13,473 nt of DNA from a candidate division TA06 bacterium SM23_40. GTDB lineage: Bacteria > LJUI01 > SM1-40. Location: the NCBI GenBank assembly GCA_001303705.1, contig LJUI01000064.1:1-13473 (forward strand), written 5' to 3'. Below the pieces are notes generated by a model. The model was not told the DNA's origin, did no database searches, and was given only the letters and a program-made list of their open reading frames with translations. Position 1 is the stretch's first letter; each line of letters begins with the position of its first letter. This document shows positions 7,633-13,473 of this stretch, one piece after another. Position numbers and translations under genes: made by a program.

Positions 7633-8706
7633 TCAAAAGCGCGTGCCCCCTGCCTGCAGCACCTCGTTGCCTGCGGGATCCTGGAGGAACGCAACCGCCC
7701 CCAACTTCGTCGCATCCCACTCACCATCCACACTGAATACCCGCACGATCTCTGACGTATCTCCCTTCTGAATGGTGATGGGCTCTCCCTCATCATCCGG
7801 TATCATGTCACGCACCACAAACCAGTGGAGCGAGTCGCCGATCGGGATCGTGTTTCGAACGCTATCCTCGAAGACAACGACGTGGAGCCGCAGGCTGTCG
7901 ACCAGGATCGAGTCGGTGGCGATCAGTTGCACAGTGACAGTACCACTAGAGCCACCCACCGAACCGGAGACGTCGATACTGAGAGGTGTCGTCTCTGACA
8001 GCTCGACCAGGATGCTGTCCCGGTACGCGTTGTATGCTGCATCGGGAGAGACCGCTCCTATGAATCGTATCGTTCCATCGATCATCACGGTCGGCAACTG
8101 ACCCGTGGCGCCGTACCACGCGGTTCTCGCCGTCGTCTCGGCGGTCGTCATCTGATCGCCCGTGTGGTACTGGAGAACGACCAGATCGTCTCTCGTGTAC
8201 TCATGTACGAGAAGATCGATAGCAGCGTTCGAGTTCGGGCACGCCTGACAGAAGACACTGCCGAATTCCTCTAAGAGTACAGTCCGCGGTACCCGCAACG
8301 ACGCCGATCCGTGAAAGACCAGGCTTGTATCGGACATCGCATCTCCATCGAGATCTTCGACGCCCTGGATCGAGATCAGGTAATCGATATGACTCTGCCC
8401 CTCAGTCGACAGCACCACACGGATATCATCATCGCCCAGGTCTGCTCCCAGGATGAGAAGCGGATCGGGCGTCCCGGCAACTACGATCGAGTAGTTCCCC
8501 ACTTCCTCGGCCGATGTTTCATCAACCATTTCGGAGAATGTGATCCGCACGTGCTCGTCATCGGTTGACACTACCGAGACGACTGTCAGATCCCCGACCC
8601 CGGGCTCTTCAGGAGTCCTCTTCTTATGGCATCCCATAGCGCTGATGAGTGCGAGAGCCAGCAAGACACTCAGCACGGCAAACGCATTGATTCGCCAGTG
8701 ACTCAC
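7633..8706 (-). CDS. Omp28-like lipoprotein with Ig-like and thioredoxin-fold domains
   Basis: An exported 357-residue protein. Residues 1-25 form a signal peptide and Cys26 follows A-M-G, a slightly non-canonical lipobox (CHKKR next). Residues about 38-132 look like an SbsA/Big_5-type Ig domain (ITFSEMVDETSAE, NYSIV). Residues about 141-217 resemble the Omp28 thioredoxin fold: LLEEFGSVFCQACPNSN carries a CxxC pair (Cys153, Cys156), and QLPTVMIDG (203-211) matches the cis-Pro loop. Residues about 240-357 are a second beta domain ending in QDPAGNEVLQA, typical of Omp28-type proteins. The start is GTG 8706, with AGAGAGG about 10 nt upstream. It lies between glmS (74 nt) and selA (51 nt) on the same strand. 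A redox role is inferred from the CxxC; the substrate is unknown and no selenocysteine replaces either Cys. Confidence 0.88.
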   Translation of the reverse strand: MSHWRINAFAVLSVLLALALISAMGCHKKRTPEEPGVGDLTVVSVVSTDDEHVRITFSEMVDETSAEEVGNYSIVVAGTPDPLLILGADLGDDDIRVVLSTEGQSHIDYLISIQGVEDLDGDAMSDTSLVFHGSASLRVPRTVLLEEFGSVFCQACPNSNAAIDLLVHEYTRDDLVVLQYHTGDQMTTAETTARTAWYGATGQLPTVMIDGTIRFIGAVSPDAAYNAYRDSILVELSETTPLSIDVSGSVGGSSGTVTVQLIATDSILVDSLRLHVVVFEDSVRNTIPIGDSLHWFVVRDMIPDDEGEPITIQKGDTSEIVRVFSVDGEWDATKLGAVAFLQDPAGNEVLQAGGTRF

Positions 8707-8770
8707 GATACCCTGACCTCTCTCTCGACGCCGAACGATCGCCCGGACACTATGTCACCGCCCGGAACAC

Positions 8771-8787
8771 TGAGTGACGATCACTCA
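8771..8787 (-). terminator. Hairpin over the glmS stop codon, possible weak terminator or attenuator
   Basis: A perfect 7-bp inverted repeat TGAGTGA-TCG-TCACTCA includes the glmS TGA. It is followed on the minus strand by GTGTTCC rather than a T-run, so at most it would attenuate read-through into the lipoprotein and sel genes. Confidence 0.35.
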
Positions 8788-10607
8788 ACTGTTACACTCT
8801 TCGCCAGATTGCGCGGCTTGTCAACATCGCAGCCCCTGGCTACCGCCATATAATAGGCAAGCAGCTGCAACGGTATAACCGTCAGCAAGGGCGTGAGGAA
8901 GTCGAGTGTCTCAGGCACCTTGATCACGTAATCCGCCCGGTTGCCGATCTCCCCGTCGCTCTCAGACGCGAGGGCGATCACGATGCCCCGACGTGACTTG
9001 ACCTCCTCGATGTTACTCATGATCTTTCCGTAGACACTATCCTTGATGGCGATGAAGACAACGGGCATATTCTCATCAATGAGCGCAATGGGACCGTGCT
9101 TCATCTCAGCAGCAGGATAACCTTCAGCATGGATGTACGATATTTCCTTCATCTTGAGCGCACCCTCGAGAGCCACCGGGAAGTTATAGCCCCGGCCGAG
9201 GAAGAGGAAGTTCGACCGATCAGCAAATCGATGAGCGATCTCCTTGATCGAATCCCTGGTCTCGAGAATCCGCTCGACCTGCTCAGGCAGCCTGTCAATT
9301 GCCTGGACGATCTGCTTGCCCCTGTCCGCGGAGAGCCCCCGCATCCGCCCGAGGAAGACCGCAATCAGCCCCAGCACAACGACCTGTGAGGTGAATGCCT
9401 TGGTGGATGCTACACCGATCTCCGGGCCCGCGTGGATATAGATCCCTCCGTCCGACTCACGCGCAATGGTGCTCCCCACGACGTTGCAGATCCCGAGTAC
9501 CGTCGCACCTTTGCGTTTCGCCTCCCGCATCGCGGCCAGAGTGTCGGCCGTCTCGCCTGATTGGCTGATAGAGAAGAAAACTGTCTTTTCATCAATCACC
9601 GGACTCCGGTAGCGGAATTCCGAAGCATATTCCACCTCCACCGGGACTCGCGCCAGCTCTTCGATCATATACTCGCCGATGAGACTCGCATGCCACGATG
9701 TCCCGCACCCGCTGAGGATGATCCGGTCCGCCCTGCGAAGGATATCACGGCATTGATTCAGGCTGGAGGAGCGCACCGTACCATCCGCGAAGTCGAGACG
9801 TCCTCTCACCGCATTGCGCAAGCTGACGGGCTGCTCGAATATCTCCTTGAGCATGAAGTGCGCAAACCCGCCCTTCTCTATCATCTCGAGGTTCCAGGAG
9901 ATCTCCTGTATCGATGGCTCGATCGTCTCGCGAGCCAGGGTAGTGATCACAAATCCTTCATCGGTAATATGCACCAGCTCGCCGTCCTGTAAGTAGACCA
10001 CCCGGTTCGTATGACGCAAAAGCGCCGCCACGTCCGAGGCGATGAGATACTCGCCATCACCATCGCCAACGACGAGCGGACTGCCATTTCGTGCGGCGAC
10101 GATCTCCCGGGGACTGTCGAGCGCAAGGACGGCCAGCCCGTAAGTCCCCTCGACCTCCGATAATGCAATGCGCGTCGCCTCGAGAAGATCCCCATCATAG
10201 TATTCTTCGATGAGGTGGGCGAGAATCTCGGTGTCAGTGTCGGTCCGGAAGGTATGGCCTTTTCCCTTCAGGTAGGCCTTGAGGGTCAGGTAGTTCTCGA
10301 TGATTCCGTTGTGGATCACCGCGATCTTCCCGGCGCAGTCGAGGTGTGGGTGGGCATTCTCATCTGACGGGACACCATGGGTCGCCCACCGGGTATGCGC
10401 AATGCCGATGGTCGTGTCGACTCTATTCCCTGCAAGAAGGGACTCGAGTTGAGACACTCTCCCCTTCTTCTTCTCGATCATCAAGCCGTCAGATGTGATG
10501 GCCGCTACCCCGGCCGAGTCATAGCCTCGGTATTCAAGACGTTTCAGTCCCTCGAGCAGGATCGGCAACGCCTGTTCTTTCCCGATGTAGCCAACGATTC
10601 CACACAT
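8781..10607 (-). CDS. glmS: Glutamine--fructose-6-phosphate aminotransferase (isomerizing) GlmS
   Basis: Makes glucosamine-6-phosphate from fructose-6-phosphate and glutamine, the entry step to UDP-GlcNAc for peptidoglycan and LPS. Full length at 608 aa. N-terminal Ntn glutaminase: Cys2 (nucleophile after Met removal, MCGIVGYIG), LEYRGYDSAG (24-33), HTRWATHG (71-78), HNGIIENY (99-106), RTDTDTE (121-127). Two SIS sugar-isomerase domains: SGCGTSWHA (299-307), SQSGETADT (348-356), STKAFTSQ (401-408), GRGYNFPVALEGALK (471-485), EMKHGP (501-506), and the signature C-terminus DKPRNLAKSVTVE. ATG 10607 is preceded by AAAGG 8 nt away, and glmM ends 13 nt upstream. That gap is far too short for a glmS ribozyme. 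All catalytic motifs are intact. Confidence 0.98.
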   Translation of the reverse strand: MCGIVGYIGKEQALPILLEGLKRLEYRGYDSAGVAAITSDGLMIEKKKGRVSQLESLLAGNRVDTTIGIAHTRWATHGVPSDENAHPHLDCAGKIAVIHNGIIENYLTLKAYLKGKGHTFRTDTDTEILAHLIEEYYDGDLLEATRIALSEVEGTYGLAVLALDSPREIVAARNGSPLVVGDGDGEYLIASDVAALLRHTNRVVYLQDGELVHITDEGFVITTLARETIEPSIQEISWNLEMIEKGGFAHFMLKEIFEQPVSLRNAVRGRLDFADGTVRSSSLNQCRDILRRADRIILSGCGTSWHASLIGEYMIEELARVPVEVEYASEFRYRSPVIDEKTVFFSISQSGETADTLAAMREAKRKGATVLGICNVVGSTIARESDGGIYIHAGPEIGVASTKAFTSQVVVLGLIAVFLGRMRGLSADRGKQIVQAIDRLPEQVERILETRDSIKEIAHRFADRSNFLFLGRGYNFPVALEGALKMKEISYIHAEGYPAAEMKHGPIALIDENMPVVFIAIKDSVYGKIMSNIEEVKSRRGIVIALASESDGEIGNRADYVIKVPETLDFLTPLLTVIPLQLLAYYMAVARGCDVDKPRNLAKSVTVE

Positions 10608-10620
10608 GATCGTGGCCTTT

Positions 10621-11961
10621 CTACAGTCTTTCCTTTACGACTGAACACATCCTTGAGGCTTCCTCTTCTTCAGGAGCCTCAGCGATTATCCGGACGATCG
10701 GCTCGGTGCCCGAGACACGAATATGGACCCACCTATTCTCCCACATCACCTTGACGCCATCCGTCAGATCGTAACTGCCATCGGGGAACGCGCTCCGCGC
10801 GATGTCGGTGAGCTCATCCTGTGTAGCCGACGTCGCTCGAGCCGATTCCTTCACTATGTGGTAGCGCGGCAGCCCGCCGGCCAGCTCGTCGACCGACACT
10901 CCCTGCCCTGCGAGGGAGGCGAGAACGAACGCCATGCCCACCATCCCGTCTCGTGCATAGTGGAGCTCGGGGAAGATCACCCCCCCATTCCCCTCGCCTC
11001 CGATCACGGCCTTACTATCCCGCATCGCCCTGACGACGTGGGCCTCCCCCACCTTGCTACGTATCACCGGTTGCCCGAACCGCGCCGCGATATCGTCGAT
11101 CGCACGCGAGGTGGAGACGTTAGCCACGACCGGGCCGGGCCGGATCGCGAGCACATAGGAGACGGCGAGCGCGAGCGATGCCTCTTCCCCCAGCGGTTTG
11201 CCGGAATTCGAGACGATCGAAAGCCGATCCCCGTCGGCATCGGTCGCGAACCCCACATCCGCCTGCACCTTCCTGACCGCCTGAGAGAGCTCGGAGAGAT
11301 TGCGGGGCACCGGCTCCGGGTCGCGCGGGAACAAACCACTGGGCTCGCAATTGAGTTCCACGACAGCGCACCCCAGCGATCTGAGCAGCTGAGGAAAGGC
11401 GATGCTGGCACCGCCGTTGCAGCAATCGATGGCGACTCCGTATTGCCTCTCGCGGATGCGATCGACGTCGATCACCGAGAGGCCGAGCACTCTCTCTATA
11501 TGCCGATCGACTGCACTTCTGTCGGCGGTGATCGATCCGATATCGCCCCAGCCAACCCTTTGTGTCGTGCCGGCCCGGTACAGGTCGAGAAGACGTGCCC
11601 CCTCACCGGCACTGAGGAATGCCCCTCCCGCACCGACGAACTTCAAGGCGTTCCACTCGACAGGATTGTGGCTCGCCGTGATCGCGACCCCTCCCGATGT
11701 CTCCAGCTCCTCGACCGCAAGCTGAATCGTCGGCGTGGGCACGATCCCGACATCGGTCACGTCGCATCCGGTCGAGACAAGTCCGGCAACGAGCGCATCT
11801 CGCATCATCTGCCCGGATCGACGGCTATCGCGCCCCACTACCACCCGCCCTCCGGCGAGGTATGTCCCGAATGCCGCCCCGAATCGGACGACGACCTCCG
11901 GGGTGAGCCCCTCTCCCACCACGCCCCGCACCCCTGAGACCCCGACAATCAATGATTCCAC
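10621..11961 (-). CDS. glmM: Phosphoglucosamine mutase GlmM (phosphohexomutase superfamily)
   Basis: Interconverts GlcN-6-P and GlcN-1-P. I set the start at GTG 11961 because GGAGG lies 5 nt upstream (446 aa); an in-frame GTG at 11976 would add 5 residues and lacks a site. Numbered from 11961: N-terminal VSGVRGVVGEG (8-18), active-site serine loop TASHNP (95-100, Ser97 is phosphorylated in the family), metal loop DADGDR (241-246), sugar loop GEGNGG (322-327) and phosphate loop RVSGTEP (415-421). The sugar loop differs from the GE(Q/M)SGH of classical bacterial GlmM/PMM and resembles archaeal-type phosphohexomutases, so specificity rests partly on adjacency to glmS (13 nt downstream). A phosphomannomutase/phosphoglucomutase activity is the alternative. 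The gene opens the run glmM-glmS-lipoprotein-selA-selB. Confidence 0.92.
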   Translation of the reverse strand: MESLIVGVSGVRGVVGEGLTPEVVVRFGAAFGTYLAGGRVVVGRDSRRSGQMMRDALVAGLVSTGCDVTDVGIVPTPTIQLAVEELETSGGVAITASHNPVEWNALKFVGAGGAFLSAGEGARLLDLYRAGTTQRVGWGDIGSITADRSAVDRHIERVLGLSVIDVDRIRERQYGVAIDCCNGGASIAFPQLLRSLGCAVVELNCEPSGLFPRDPEPVPRNLSELSQAVRKVQADVGFATDADGDRLSIVSNSGKPLGEEASLALAVSYVLAIRPGPVVANVSTSRAIDDIAARFGQPVIRSKVGEAHVVRAMRDSKAVIGGEGNGGVIFPELHYARDGMVGMAFVLASLAGQGVSVDELAGGLPRYHIVKESARATSATQDELTDIARSAFPDGSYDLTDGVKVMWENRWVHIRVSGTEPIVRIIAEAPEEEEASRMCSVVKERL

Positions 11962-11966
11962 ATCGG

Positions 11967-11971
11967 CCTCC
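11967..11971 (-). promoter_or_regulatory. Ribosome binding site deciding the glmM start
   Basis: GGAGG on the minus strand, 5 nt before GTG 11961. It lies downstream of the alternative GTG 11976, which therefore has no comparable site. Confidence 0.7.
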
Positions 11972-12016
11972 AGCACCTATGATGCCGACCATCTGCATGG
12001 CCCCTCCGGTGCGGGA

Positions 12017-12040
12017 GTTACCGCCAGCACATGGCGTAAC
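12017..12040 (-). promoter_or_regulatory. Hairpin in the glmM leader
   Basis: Minus strand GTTACGCCA-TGTGC-TGGCGGTAAC forms a 9-bp stem with one bulged base and a 5-nt loop. It sits between the predicted transcription start (about 12071) and the glmM ribosome binding site, so it would be in the 5' untranslated RNA. There is no T-run; a regulatory role is possible but unproven. I do not recognise a known riboswitch. Confidence 0.45.
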
Positions 12041-12077
12041 TACGCATGCCTGGCCGCACCGATCGGGCCGCGCCCAA

Positions 12078-12106
12078 ATAGTACATGCTCAATCACAGTT
12101 TGTCAA
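12078..12106 (-). promoter_or_regulatory. Sigma70-like promoter of the glmM operon
   Basis: Minus-strand -35 TTGACA (12101-12106, perfect), a 17-nt spacer and -10 TACTAT (12078-12083, 4 of 6). The start would be near 12071, giving a leader of about 110 nt before GTG 11961. Confidence 0.65.
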
Positions 12107-12211
12107 CGGCCTCGGACGTCCGCGCAGGAGAAGGCGCCAGGGGGGATCCCCGGGGGGCTAGTCGGGACCTCTCGGGAGGGACAGGGCGGCAGCGCGTGGC
12201 GAAGGAGAAAT

Positions 12212-12227
12212 GAGAGAACCGGCTCTC
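12212..12227 (-). terminator. Possible weak terminator after the tRNA pair
   Basis: GAGAG-CCGGTT-CTCTC forms a 5-bp stem followed on the minus strand by ATTTCTCC, about 29 nt after the tRNA-Thr 3' end. An imperfect stem (ATCCGGA/TCCGGGAT) precedes it. The T content is low, so this is tentative. Confidence 0.35.
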
Positions 12228-12255
12228 GTGATCCCGGAGCGAAGCTTCCGGATTC

Positions 12256-12331
12256 TGGAGCCGATGAGCGGACTCGAACCGCTGACCTGACGATTACGAA
12301 TCGTCTGCTCTACCAGCTGAGCTACATCGGC
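12256..12331 (-). tRNA. tRNA-Thr (anticodon CGU), CCA encoded
   Basis: A 76-nt cloverleaf read on the minus strand: acceptor GCCGATG/CATCGGC with discriminator U and encoded CCA, D arm GCTC-AGCTGGTA-GAGC, anticodon stem GACGA/TCGTC with loop TTCGTAA (anticodon CGT, reads ACG), a 5-nt variable loop and T arm AGCGG-TTCGAGT-CCGCT. All stems pair perfectly. It lies 42 nt downstream of tRNA-Phe and is probably cotranscribed with it. Confidence 0.97.
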
Positions 12332-12373
12332 CCCACAATGGTACACCCCCCACGTGCAGGGGAAAGAGTTCGC

Positions 12374-12449
12374 TGGTGCCGAGGCGCAGAATCGAACTGC
12401 GGACACCTGGATTTTCAGTCCAGTGCTCTACCTACTGAGCTACCTCGGC
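12374..12449 (-). tRNA. tRNA-Phe (anticodon GAA), CCA encoded
   Basis: A 76-nt cloverleaf on the minus strand: acceptor GCCGAGG/CCTCGGC with discriminator A and encoded CCA, D arm GCTC-AGTAGGTA-GAGC, anticodon stem CTGGA/TCCAG with loop CTGAAAA (anticodon GAA, reads UUC and UUU), T arm CGCAG-TTCGATT-CTGCG. All stems pair perfectly. Confidence 0.97.
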
Positions 12450-12843
12450 ACAGAGATCAGACGCCCTCGCCGCCTGCGCAGGGCAGGACGAGCGAGATGC
12501 GCGTACAAGATACAAAATCGCACCCCGAATGTCTAGACCTTTTTTCGGGCTCTACATGAGGGAATGATGTTGCCGGATTGGTGGTGTGGGCGATGCCTTC
12601 TACACCCTGCACGAACGGACCTGCTGTCACCTCTTGACCCGAGCCCCACCGACAAACCTGCTCGATCGAGTGTCGGGGGAGCCAGGCGCCGCAGCGAGAT
12701 TACCTCCCGGTTCACGCCCGGATCCGGCGGATCAACGTCGATCATCCCGGTTCTGGTCGATGCCTCAGGCAAAAGGTTCCCATACGAAGAGATCCGGACT
12801 CGGCCGATTGCCTCAATCAGTTGCCCCATTGGATCATACGATG
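12450..12843. other. 394-nt gap without a supported gene
   Basis: This stretch between the sorting-domain protein and tRNA-Phe holds the tRNA promoter (12507-12535) and the palindrome GTCTAGAC (12531-12538) overlapping its -35 box. A 98-codon minus-strand frame (12533-12829) has no ribosome binding site, resembles no family I know and becomes Arg-rich at its end, so I do not call it. No clear terminator for the upstream gene is visible. Confidence 0.5.
12507..12535 (-). promoter_or_regulatory. Sigma70-like promoter of the tRNA-Phe/tRNA-Thr unit
   Basis: Minus-strand -35 TAGACA (12530-12535, 5 of 6), a 17-nt spacer and -10 TATCTT (12507-12512, 4 of 6), followed by GTACGCGC. A GC-rich discriminator like this is common at stable-RNA promoters under stringent control. 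The start would be about 12500, roughly 50 nt before the tRNA-Phe 5' end. Confidence 0.6.
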
Positions 12844-13473
12844 TTACCGCAGCAACACCATCCGCCTCGTCTCTCTCGTCTCACCGGCCTCGAGACAACA
12901 GAAGTACACGCCGGAGCCGACCTCCCTCCCCCGGCCGTCGCGGCCATCCCACACCACCTGGTGCGGGCCGGGAGAGAGAGTCCCGGAGACGAGCTCCCGT
13001 ACGAGCGCGCCCCGTATGTCATATACTGCAAGGGAGACCTGCCGATGGTCCGGGATCGCATAGCTGATCGTCGTCGCCCTTCCAAACGGATTCGGGCGGT
13101 TCTGGCTCAGGTAGTGTAATCTCCGACCGGGTTCCACATCATCCCGCCCACCGACCTCCACCCACCCATCTGCATTCGTCTTGATAAGATAGACATCATC
13201 GTTGCCTGCCCCGAACGACTCGGTGAAGCCTGTGACTATGTACCCCCCATCGGCCGTCGGCGCGACAGAATGGCCCGAGTCCCATTCCAAACCGCCGTAG
13301 GTCCGCGTCCAGACCGTGTCCCCCGCTGCGTCTGTCTTGATGAGATAGACGTCATAATACCCCGCGCCGAAGGAGGTGGTCATTCCCGCGATGATATACC
13401 CCCCGGCCCCCGCCGCGACCGAATAGCCCCAGTCCGAGCCCGGGCCGCCGTAAGTCCGCGTCCAGACCGTGTC
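12844..13473 (-). CDS. Secreted repeat protein with C-terminal Por/FlgD-like sorting domain, 5' end beyond window
   Basis: The last 209 residues of a larger exported protein; the reading frame is open through the window edge. Two tandem repeats of 51 and about 52 residues are visible (DTVWTRTYGG ... GYIIAG ... SFGAGYYDVYLIKTDAAG, then DTVWTRTYGG ... GGYIVTG ... SFGAGNDDVYLIKTNADG), of the kind that build beta-propellers in FCB-group surface proteins. Visible residues about 121-209 are a C-terminal sorting/FlgD-Ig-like domain: YLSQNRPNPFGRATTISYAI, VSLAVYDIRGALVRELV, HQVVWDGRDGRGREVGSGVY, and the terminal MVLLR. Such domains are type IX secretion signals where that system exists; here the secretion route is an inference. 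FCCL replaces the usual FYRL-like strand, giving two adjacent Cys. Domain calls are firm; function is unknown. Confidence 0.9.
   Translation of the reverse strand, partial: DTVWTRTYGGPGSDWGYSVAAGAGGYIIAGMTTSFGAGYYDVYLIKTDAAGDTVWTRTYGGLEWDSGHSVAPTADGGYIVTGFTESFGAGNDDVYLIKTNADGWVEVGGRDDVEPGRRLHYLSQNRPNPFGRATTISYAIPDHRQVSLAVYDIRGALVRELVSGTLSPGPHQVVWDGRDGRGREVGSGVYFCCLEAGETRETRRMVLLR
13291..13473. repeat. 153-bp tandem coding repeat at the window edge
   Basis: The segments ending at 13320 and 13473 (about 27 nt, encoding DTVWTRTYGG on the minus strand) differ at a single base (taggtccgc versus taagtccgc) and lie exactly 153 bp (51 codons) apart. They mark the boundary of the protein repeat unit. 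The downstream copy (13194 to about 13338 region) is one codon longer. The array probably continues outside the window. Confidence 0.75.

Noticed and set aside
10608-10620. Possible glmS ribozyme upstream of glmS
   Set aside because: Only 13 nt separate glmM and glmS, too little for the ribozyme core.
10723-11937. 404-codon plus-strand ORF
   Set aside because: Exactly antisense to glmM; His/Arg/Pro-rich composition with no recognisable domain.
12533-12829. 98-codon minus-strand ORF beginning 14 nt after the sorting-domain gene
   Set aside because: No ribosome binding site, no recognised similarity, Arg-rich tail, and it overlaps the tRNA promoter.
1-13473. CRISPR arrays, insertion sequences, phage genes or attachment sites
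   Set aside because: No regularly spaced short repeats, transposase or integrase motifs were found. The tRNA 3' ends show no duplicated copy elsewhere in the window.

Overview
This is a high-GC bacterial chromosomal segment with ordinary housekeeping genes and several exported proteins. The partial protein at the right edge ends in a PNPF/DGRD/SGVY-type C-terminal sorting domain (Por/T9SS type A or FlgD-Ig-like). Also present are a broken PQQ/FG-GAP-like propeller protein, a lipoprotein with a collagen-like linker and an Omp28-type thioredoxin-fold lipoprotein. This mix is typical of uncultured FCB-group lineages such as Eisenbacteria, Krumholzibacteriota or Latescibacterota. The phylum is an inference from protein style, not from a marker gene.

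Layout, left to right. Positions 1-808 (minus) hold the N-terminal two thirds of a GK-II/MOFRL-family glycerate 2-kinase, with a possible 83-codon ORF just upstream of it. A good sigma70-like promoter at 1120-1148 (plus) drives a secreted beta-propeller gene at 1273-3051, which is interrupted by one in-frame TAG exactly where a repeat-conserved Trp should be. Convergent to it is a lipoprotein with a collagen-like linker (3122-4009, minus). After an intergenic region with three hairpins, one of them a convincing intrinsic terminator, comes a minus-strand run read right to left: glmM, glmS, an Omp28-like lipoprotein, selA, selB. Upstream of glmM are tRNA-Thr(CGU) and tRNA-Phe(GAA), each with CCA encoded, and then the 3' end of the sorting-domain protein.

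How the genes work together. GlmS and GlmM catalyse successive steps toward UDP-GlcNAc (fructose-6-P to GlcN-6-P to GlcN-1-P), and a TTGACA/N17/TACTAT promoter sits upstream of glmM. SelA converts Ser-tRNA(Sec) to Sec-tRNA(Sec), and SelB delivers it to recoded UGA codons. The two reading frames overlap by 4 nt (TTGA), so translation is probably coupled. No selenoprotein, selC or selD is visible in the window, but the host should have them elsewhere. The close packing of glmM, glmS, the lipoprotein, selA and selB (gaps 13, 74, 51 and -4 nt), with a terminator after selB, suggests one transcription unit, although the 74-nt gap carries a hairpin that may attenuate it.

I found no convincing wholly new multi-gene system. 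The observations most worth checking are the TAG-for-Trp codon in the propeller gene, the small ORF upstream of the glycerate kinase, the hairpin-rich DNA after selB and the structured glmM leader.
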